Part shown: positions 6,695-11,271 of the stretch, one piece after another
How the letters are laid out: every line of letters starts with the position of its first letter
Numbering within the stretch: position 1 is the stretch's first letter
From: an uncultured Succinivibrionaceae bacterium
GTDB taxonomy: Bacteria; Pseudomonadota; Gammaproteobacteria; Enterobacterales; Succinivibrionaceae
DNA length: 11,271 nt
Direction of reading: 5' to 3'
Assembly (NCBI GenBank): GCA_900539665.1
Contig: UQCV01000081.1
Span: forward strand, 1-11,271
The notes under the pieces: generated by a model
Seen by the model: only the letters and a program-made list of their open reading frames with translations
What the model was told of the DNA's origin: nothing
Databases searched by the model: none
Made by a program: the position numbers and the translations under genes

Positions 6695-8641
6695 ATGTTA
6701 ACTGATAAGTTACGAGAAGGGGCCACCGGCCCGGTTGCGAAGGTGATTTTCTTCTTAATCATCATCTCCTTTGCAATCGCAGGCGTAGGTAGCTATGTCA
6801 TGCCAAAGACCAACTTTGACCCAGTGAAGGTTAATGGGGTGTCTATTAAGAATGCTGAATTGGAAAACCAATTTAGAATCAAGCGCAACCAGATGGAACG
6901 CCAATATGGCGACCAGTTCATTGAACAGTCAAAGGATCGCAATTTTCTTAACTCTTTGCGTAGCGAAACTTTAGAATCAATGATTAATGACCAGGTATTA
7001 GCTGATCATATGTTCAAAGAAGGTATTGATATTCATAGCGATCTCGTAAAATACAAGATTTCTAAGATGCCAGAATTCATGGTTGATGGTCAATTTAGCA
7101 ACGAACAGTACCGTCAGGTGCTTTCTCGTGCTGGTTATTCACCTGAAAGCTTTGGTCAGGCCGTTAGAAGTGATTTGGCTCGTGAAGTATATCTTCGTAC
7201 CATTTTAGAAAACAACTTCGTATTACCAAAAGAGGCTACTGCTTTAGCTAGTCTTTTAGCTGAACAGCGTACTTTCCGTACTATTAACCTTAATCTTGAT
7301 ACCTTCAAGAAAGCGGTAAGTGCTACTGCGGAAGAAGAAAAAGCTTTCTACGAAGCACACAAAAATGATTATCTCTTACCTGAAAAGATGAAGGTGTCAT
7401 ATATTTTCCTTAAGGCTGATGATTTACAGCCACTCGTAAAATATACCGATGCTGACCTTGAAAAGTACTTTAACCTTCATTCAGAAATCTATACCGTTCC
7501 AGAAAAGCGCATAGTTGCTCATATCTTAGTTACTGGCGATGATGCAGAAAAGAAGATTAATGATATCGACGCTAAGCTTAAAGCTGGCGCTGACTTTGCT
7601 ACCTTAGCTAAGGAATATTCTGAAGATCCTTCATCAAAGGATAACGGTGGGGTGCTTCCTGCATTCTCTTTAGGGAATATGGATGCTTCTTTTGAAAAAG
7701 CTGCGTTTGCGTTAGCTAATGTTAATGACGTTTCAGCTCCAGTAAATTCTCAGTTCGGGTGGCATTTAATTAAGTTAGTTAAGGTTGAACCAAGCTATCA
7801 CAAAGAATTTGCCAACGTTAAAGCTGACGTAATTGATCGCTACACTAAGGAAATGAGCGGTGAACTCTTCCTTGATAAGCGTCAGATCATCTCTGATAAG
7901 AGCTATGAAAACCCTGATTCACTTGATGTAGCAGCTAATTCTGCTAATGAAGGGGCGGAAACTCCTCTCATTAAGATTGAACAAAGCGATTATATCGTCC
8001 ACGGTGGTACCGACCTTCCGGTTCCATTTGGCGTGGATAAGGTGCAAGCTGCTCTCTTTAATCGTGATTTCATCGAAGGCAATGTAAACTCTGATGTCAT
8101 CGATATCGGCGAACACGCTCTCTTAGTAGTACACGTAGATGAATACGTAGCTCCAGCTCCTAAGAAGTTCGAAGAAGTTGAATCTTTAGTTAAGGACCGT
8201 GTTCTTCTTAGCAACTCTGCTAATGCTGCTAAAGAAGTTGCAGATAAGGTGTTAGCTGATATCAAGGCAGGTGCAAGCCTTAAGCCTTATATCGATGCAC
8301 AGCAGATTGTAGTTTCAGCAGAACAGACCTTAGATCGTACTGCTACTGCTAGCGTTGATGTTGCTGTTTTAAACAACCTCTTTGCTATGCCTGTAGCTCC
8401 TCAGGGTAAGCTCTCTGTGGCTCAGTTTGCTAACGCTGAAGGTACACCATACATTATTGCGTTTTCTGGGGTGGTTAAGGCTGACGGCAAGTCTGCCGAA
8501 AACTTCGCTAAGAGTTATTTAGCTCAAGCTGACATGATGACTGACAACAGTCTTATCGTAAAGGCAGCTCGTGATAACTCTAAGATCGAATACAACAATG
8601 AACGTGATTACCAGAAGATGGTTGAAGATCAGCAGTTCTAA
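6695..8641 (+). CDS. ppiD: periplasmic folding chaperone PpiD (membrane-anchored, parvulin domain)
   Basis: PpiD is anchored in the inner membrane near the SecYEG exit and helps newly exported proteins fold. The 648-residue product has a short cytoplasmic N-terminus (MLTDKLREG), one membrane helix (about 15-36), SurA-like helical chaperone regions on both sides, and a parvulin domain at about 271-365. The parvulin domain contains AHIL (275-278), FATLAKEYSEDPSS (301-314), NGG (317-319), GNM (327-329), FEKAAFAL (333-340) and SQFGWHLIKL (352-361). These are the conserved positions of active parvulins; the E. coli PpiD domain lacks several and is reported inactive. The ATG at 6695 is chosen because GGAG lies nine bases upstream and the protein then begins like other PpiDs. 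A TTG seven codons earlier is less likely. The hupB-ppiD order matches E. coli. Confidence 0.93.
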   Translation: MLTDKLREGATGPVAKVIFFLIIISFAIAGVGSYVMPKTNFDPVKVNGVSIKNAELENQFRIKRNQMERQYGDQFIEQSKDRNFLNSLRSETLESMINDQVLADHMFKEGIDIHSDLVKYKISKMPEFMVDGQFSNEQYRQVLSRAGYSPESFGQAVRSDLAREVYLRTILENNFVLPKEATALASLLAEQRTFRTINLNLDTFKKAVSATAEEEKAFYEAHKNDYLLPEKMKVSYIFLKADDLQPLVKYTDADLEKYFNLHSEIYTVPEKRIVAHILVTGDDAEKKINDIDAKLKAGADFATLAKEYSEDPSSKDNGGVLPAFSLGNMDASFEKAAFALANVNDVSAPVNSQFGWHLIKLVKVEPSYHKEFANVKADVIDRYTKEMSGELFLDKRQIISDKSYENPDSLDVAANSANEGAETPLIKIEQSDYIVHGGTDLPVPFGVDKVQAALFNRDFIEGNVNSDVIDIGEHALLVVHVDEYVAPAPKKFEEVESLVKDRVLLSNSANAAKEVADKVLADIKAGASLKPYIDAQQIVVSAEQTLDRTATASVDVAVLNNLFAMPVAPQGKLSVAQFANAEGTPYIIAFSGVVKADGKSAENFAKSYLAQADMMTDNSLIVKAARDNSKIEYNNERDYQKMVEDQQF

Positions 8642-8655
8642 GCTAAAAGTTAAAT

Positions 8656-8710
8656 TTTAACTGAACTCGGCAAGAAGTCCCCCACCTCTATAGGTGGGGG
8701 AGGAAGTCAC
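8656..8710 (+). mobile_element. IS200/IS605-type end hairpin (orphan copy A)
   Basis: The unit starts 14 bp after the ppiD stop codon. CCCCCACCT (8679-8687) and AGGTGGGGG (8692-8700) form a perfect 9-bp stem, followed by AGGAAGTCAC. It resembles the right end of TnpB-bearing IS200/IS605 elements. Its 3' half matches the reverse complement of the element at 9275-9304 in 29 of 30 positions, and AACTGAAC is shared further upstream. Its first 35 bases (8656-8690) recur exactly, inverted, at 9501-9535. No transposase gene accompanies it. It lies between ppiD and that gene's terminator. The IS assignment rests on recognition, not alignment. Confidence 0.6.
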
Positions 8711-8718
8711 TAAGAAAG

Positions 8719-8744
8719 AGCATCCGTAAAGGATGCTTTTTTTT
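8719..8744 (+). terminator. intrinsic terminator of ppiD
   Basis: AGCATCC (8719-8725) pairs with GGATGCT (8731-8737) over a GTAAA loop, and the stem runs into eight T (8737-8744). It sits 77 nt after the ppiD stop codon, with the IS-type hairpin in between. Confidence 0.85.
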
Positions 8745-9187
8745 GCGTGCGCAAAACGCACTAGGATTTGGTTTTAGCCATAGATTTGGGGAGGGGGGAA
8801 TTTACGCAGCGTTAGGTCGTAAATGCTTGGTGGCGCTTAGCTTAAGGTTTTCTTGTGGGGTCGTGTTTGTCTCTAGAAGCCACCACGGTGAAACCAACTA
8901 TTTTGCCTAGCTTTAAAGCGGTAATTTTTTGTATTAAAGTGGGACGTTTAAAAGTGAACTTTCTAACTTGGGCTAAGTTCTGAGGAAAAAGCGTATACGC
9001 TGAGTTGGCGTGATAGATGGTAAAGTATTAAGAGGTAACCGGAAGAAATAAAATAGTTAGGGGAGCTTGGTAAGCTTGGGAAAACGCAGGTGAAAGCGCA
9101 TTTTAGCGCCAATTGTTTAAAGCTTGTAATTTGGCTATATGGCAAAGGCTTTAAAAGTTTTTAAAGAGGATGCTCTTTTAAAAACAT
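8745..9187. other. intergenic region, no gene seen
   Basis: No open frame here has a ribosome site or recognisable motifs, and no tRNA or other RNA gene is evident. One long AT-rich hairpin is visible: GTTTTTAAAGAG (9157-9168) opposite CTCTTTTAAAAAC (9173-9185), with one bulge. It lies next to the terminator at 9188-9217. The stretch could be unrecognisable remains of an inserted element. Confidence 0.5.
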
Positions 9188-9217
9188 CAAGGACTAAAGT
9201 TTGGGCTTTAGTCCTTG
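9180..9217 (-). terminator. intrinsic terminator for minus-strand transcripts
   Basis: CAAGGACTAAAG (9188-9199) and CTTTAGTCCTTG (9206-9217) form a perfect 12-bp stem with a 6-nt loop. Read on the minus strand it is followed by ATG and then TTTTT (9184-9180). It is the first terminator met by RNA from the promoter at 9442-9471, and would also stop readthrough from the lpoB-like gene. Confidence 0.65.
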
Positions 9218-9254
9218 CTTGGGCGCTGGGCGCTACGTATTTAGGGCGATTAAC

Positions 9255-9435
9255 TCTAAATTATGGTTCTTACTGTGACATCCTCCCCCACCTATAGAGG
9301 TGGGCTTCCCACCGATAAGATAGGTTCAGTTCTCGCTCAAGCACTCTAATGAGTACAGTATCAACGAGCTAACCCCGTGTGTCCCACGGTTCTATGTTTT
9401 GAATTTATGCAGTTACTAACCGCATACCTTCATTT
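9255..9435 (-). ncRNA. orphan TnpB omega-RNA (reRNA)-like transcript
   Basis: This resembles the guide RNA scaffold at the 3' end of IS200/IS605 tnpB genes. On the minus strand, a remnant tnpB frame reads RTVGHTGLAR and then a stop; TVG-T is a common motif near TnpB C-termini. Several hairpins follow: CCGTG/CACGG, ACTC-ATTA-GAGT, and GGTGGG/CCCACC. The terminal stem CCACCT/AGGTGG lies at 9288-9303, and the unit ends in GGATGTCAC at 9275. By analogy with known omega-RNAs, the next 16-20 nt (9274 to about 9255) would be the guide. A promoter stands directly upstream and a terminator downstream, so it could be expressed without tnpB. Family membership and guide boundaries are inference. Confidence 0.55.
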
Positions 9436-9441
9436 TTTATA

Positions 9442-9471
9442 TTTATAGCATAATGTTTAGAAAGCTGTCAA
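9442..9471 (-). promoter_or_regulatory. near-consensus sigma70 promoter for the omega-RNA-like locus
   Basis: On the minus strand a perfect TTGACA (9471-9466) is followed after 18 bp by TATAAA (9447-9442). The -10 is preceded by TGC, giving an extended -10. Transcription would begin near 9435. It is the strongest promoter sequence in the window and points away from the lpoB-like gene into the omega-RNA-like region. It may be the original tnpB promoter of the decayed element. Confidence 0.75.
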
Positions 9472-9479
9472 GTAGATTT

Positions 9480-9535
9480 CGGCAATTCATCTCACCACCT
9501 TAGAGGTGGGGGACTTCTTGCCGAGTTCAGTTAAA
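9480..9535 (-). mobile_element. IS-type end hairpin fused to lpoB (copy B)
   Basis: Bases 9501-9535 are an exact inverted copy of 8656-8690 (35 of 35). The far arm of the hairpin differs from copy A: here CCACCT (9495-9500) pairs with AGGTGG (9504-9509), and an outer stem CGGCAA (9480-9485) with TTGCCG (9518-9523) encloses it. It could be the left boundary of a deleted element whose right boundary is at 9275, or a separate solitary end. It overlaps the end of the lpoB-like reading frame. Confidence 0.55.
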
Positions 9536-10254
9536 TCACCAGTGTGCTGCCAAAGTACAGAGCCTGTGCTGACATCAACGATTTTAAGGGTCGCAATGCC
9601 CTTATTGGTGTTGACGTTCCCTGAAACTACATAGTTGATGTTTTGAGATTTAGCTACGCGAATCATGTAGCCATTAGAGGCGTTATGGAGCTGATTTTCG
9701 ATGCGTTGAGCTTGGCTTGAGCTGACCACGCTAAATTTACCGGTTGAACTAAAACCGTTGTAAACAGCTTGAGTAGGGTTACTACCACAGGCGTTACCGG
9801 TTACGCTAACAGGTCTAATCAAAGTCTTGTTTGGTTGGCTCGGTTGGCAAGAACGTAAAGCCAAACGAGCCATTGAAGCTAATTCGTTGTTAATGGTGCT
9901 AGCACTATATTGACACCCACTAACATCAGTTGGAGTATTTGGGGTGGTGCTTGGGGTTACTTTATCTGAATTTAAAATAGAGTCGCCTAAGATTTCTTCC
10001 GTTTCGGTAGCATTAACTTCGCTACTTTTGGTAGTTTTGGTGGTAGTTTTACGGGTATGGCGACGCTTAGTTGTTTTTTTGGTGGTAGTAGTGGTTTTAC
10101 CTGCAGTTGCTTTGCCTTGAGTTGCTTTATCTGCTGGCGCGGTGGCGGTTTGGGTTTCTTCATTGTTGAAGACATCCTTTATGCTGTCTAGTAGGGTACA
10201 ACCACTTAACCCAAGGACCATGCCGGTAACCATGATAACTTTGAGAAACTGCAT
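9487..10254 (-). CDS. lpoB: LpoB-like outer-membrane lipoprotein, activator of PBP1b, with altered C-terminus
   Basis: LpoB is an outer-membrane lipoprotein that reaches through the periplasm to stimulate the peptidoglycan synthase PBP1b. The 255-residue product has a lipoprotein signal peptide with lipobox LSGC (C19, followed by T). A long disordered linker is rich in Thr and Lys (48-77, strongly basic); in E. coli LpoB this part is proline-rich. A globular domain (about 112-238) carries RPVSVTGNA, SSTGKFSVVSSSQAQ, INYVVSGNV and STGSVLWQHTG, which parallel E. coli LpoB up to its final GEIIWSG. Residues 241-255 come from the IS-type repeat, so the native end was probably replaced. The gene follows hinT, as in the E. 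coli hinT-ycfL-lpoB cluster. An AGAGG lies 11 nt before the ATG. Family assignment is probable rather than certain. Confidence 0.72.
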   Translation of the reverse strand: MQFLKVIMVTGMVLGLSGCTLLDSIKDVFNNEETQTATAPADKATQGKATAGKTTTTTKKTTKRRHTRKTTTKTTKSSEVNATETEEILGDSILNSDKVTPSTTPNTPTDVSGCQYSASTINNELASMARLALRSCQPSQPNKTLIRPVSVTGNACGSNPTQAVYNGFSSTGKFSVVSSSQAQRIENQLHNASNGYMIRVAKSQNINYVVSGNVNTNKGIATLKIVDVSTGSVLWQHTGDLTELGKKSPTSKVVR

Positions 10255-10285
10255 TTATAAAAAAACCTCTGACCAAAAGCTTAAT

Positions 10286-10349
10286 AATATCTTACGCCAC
10301 ATTAACACTCAAAAATGGGGCACACCCCAAAATGGGGGCGTAAGATATT
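10286..10349. repeat. large inverted repeat between hinT and lpoB
   Basis: AATATCTTACGCC (10286-10298) and GGCGTAAGATATT (10337-10349) are perfect 13-bp inverted repeats around a 38-nt loop. The loop holds a small stem, GGGG (10317-10320) with CCCC (10325-10328), and the direct repeat AAAATGGGG twice. It lies in the leader of the lpoB-like gene, or in a hinT-lpoB transcript. It could be an RNA regulatory structure, a processing site, or a miniature repeat. No T-tract follows on the minus strand, so it is not a simple terminator. Confidence 0.5.
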
Positions 10350-10435
10350 TTAGGCCTAATATAAGTAAATATAATCTAGTTAGAACTTAAAGCTGTAATT
10401 AGATGCTTAAGCTTTTTTGAAACTAACTAAGTTGC

Positions 10436-10783
10436 TTAAAAGCCAACACCTTTAAGTGGTTCGCCACCTAAGAGGTGCATGTGCAAATGTGGAACTTCTT
10501 GACCGCCGTCAGCGCCACAGTTGATGATAAGGCGGTAGCCATTTTCTGCAATACCAAGTTCCTTAGCCATCTTCTTAGCTGCTAATACCATGCGCCCAAC
10601 TAACATTGCATCGCCATCTTCAATTTCATTTACAGATGGAATTGGCTTAGCGGGAACAATGAGTAAATGAATCTTTGCTTTTGGGGCAATGTCTGCAAAA
10701 ACAATGATTTCGTCATCTTGGTAACGAATATCAGCTGGAATTTCATGTTTAAAAATTTTAGTAAAAAGAGTGTCTGTACTCAT
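10436..10783 (-). CDS. hinT: HIT-family purine nucleoside phosphoramidase HinT
   Basis: HinT hydrolyses AMP-lysine and related adenosine phosphoramidates and acts as a cytosolic homodimer. The 115-residue product closely parallels E. coli HinT (119 residues). It begins MSTDTLFTKIFKHEIPADI, has YQDD and FADIAPKAKIHLLIVP in the core, and carries the histidine triad HLHMHLLGG (H99, H101, H103; the middle one is the nucleophile in the family). The C-terminal tail is slightly shorter than in E. coli. The ATG at 10783 is chosen because GGAG lies just upstream; an in-frame ATG 15 codons earlier is not supported by similarity. The lpoB-like gene follows 181 bp downstream on the same strand; ycfL, which lies between them in E. 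coli, is absent. Confidence 0.96.
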   Translation of the reverse strand: MSTDTLFTKIFKHEIPADIRYQDDEIIVFADIAPKAKIHLLIVPAKPIPSVNEIEDGDAMLVGRMVLAAKKMAKELGIAENGYRLIINCGADGGQEVPHLHMHLLGGEPLKGVGF

Positions 10784-11023
10784 TTTAAATCTCCGTCTAA
10801 GGTCTTTAAAGATACTTAGTAAAATCAATTTTAACGCCCAAACCTCAAATTTAACCTCAAGTTAAAAAGAGGTCATAAAAACTCACCACCTATCCCCTCT
10901 AAAGGTTAAAGCCATAAGGTTTTACGGCGTCCTTTTTTAGGTGTTTGCTTTAGTTTTGGTGGTTGATTTAGATGTTTGGTCTTAGTTTTTGGTACTTAAG
11001 TTTAGTCTTATTAGTTATAAATT

Positions 11024-11271
11024 GCGACGTAAAACCCACACGCTTGCGTGTGGGATGAAAGTCGCTTTTTCTATGAAAAACTATATTTCTACTATTTGAC
11101 ATTAGCATGGAACAATATATAGTCTAAATGTTAGGAAGATTGACTGTACTTCCTTGTCGTAAGACAGAAATTTACCGCTAATGTGGTCGTAGGACTGCTT
11201 GGTAATGAAAGTCCTGATTCAAACAGATTTACACTTGTAACTCCAAAGCCTGAAAATGGTGTACGATTACA
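11024..11271 (-). mobile_element. possible end of a further IS200/IS605-type element, cut by the window edge
   Basis: CCCACACGC (11035-11043) and GCGTGTGGG (11046-11054) form a near-perfect hairpin enclosed by an outer stem, GCGAC (11024-11028) with GTCGC (11061-11065). On the minus strand it reads as ACTTTCATCCCAC, stem, GTGGGTTTTACGTC, a pattern I associate with right ends of TnpB-type elements. To its right, a minus-strand frame is open from the window edge to a stop at 11131-11133 (46 codons, no recognisable motif). A further stem, GGACT (11192-11196) with AGTCC, surrounds a similar AATGAA loop. An alternative is a plain + strand terminator, since TTTTT follows at 11066-11070. Confidence 0.35.

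Noticed and set aside
8656..9535. A complete composite transposon bounded by the 35-bp inverted repeats.
   Set aside because: No transposase is inside, no target duplication is visible, and the ppiD terminator lies within the segment. The repeat ends look like IS200/IS605 ends, which do not work as paired inverted repeats.
9987..10175. Lysine- and proline-rich frame inside the lpoB-like gene.
   Set aside because: It is a shadow of the Thr/Lys-rich linker in another frame and has no start signals.
11085..11100. ATTTCTACTATTTGAC resembles the 3' part of a Cas12a CRISPR repeat.
   Set aside because: The second arm (GTAGA) needed for the repeat stem is missing, the motif occurs only once, and there is no repeat-spacer pattern or cas gene.

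Overview
The window looks like the chromosome of a low-GC gammaproteobacterium. The best guess is an anaerobic Aeromonadales/Succinivibrionaceae-type organism. That is inferred from the order lon, hupB, ppiD, from the hinT-lpoB pair, and from protein similarity recalled from memory; no database search was possible. The backbone is housekeeping: protein quality control (Lon, PpiD), nucleoid structure (HU), chemosensing (one MCP), peptidoglycan synthase activation (an LpoB-like lipoprotein) and a HIT-family nucleotide hydrolase (HinT).

Layout. Positions 1-220 hold a good sigma70-type promoter and a structured leader. lon (+) follows at 221-2836, then a convergent intergenic region with terminators for both sides. 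A methyl-accepting chemotaxis gene (-) lies at 3243-4907, so it interrupts the lon-hupB adjacency known from E. coli. A 1.2-kb AT-rich stretch without convincing genes leads to hupB (+, 6084-6359), two terminators, and ppiD (+, 6695-8641). From the right come hinT (-, 10436-10783) and an lpoB-like gene (-, 9487-10254), spaced as if co-transcribed. They converge on ppiD.

The accessory part is the 845-bp gap between ppiD and lpoB, plus the right edge of the window. The gap holds three pieces resembling ends of IS200/IS605 (TnpB/IS1341-type) elements. One is a hairpin end 14 bp after the ppiD stop codon. A second is an inverted copy, identical over 35 bp, that now encodes the last residues of the LpoB-like protein. 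The third is a stand-alone stretch resembling a TnpB omega-RNA (reRNA) scaffold: it has a near-consensus promoter, only the last few codons of a tnpB reading frame, the terminal hairpin, and a downstream terminator. No TnpA or TnpB gene is present here, so this may be an orphan guide-RNA locus or a miniature element acting in trans. A fourth hairpin at 11024-11065 may be the end of another element whose body lies beyond the window.

The RNA and mobile-element interpretation rests on recognised sequence and structure, not on alignment. It is the part most worth testing.
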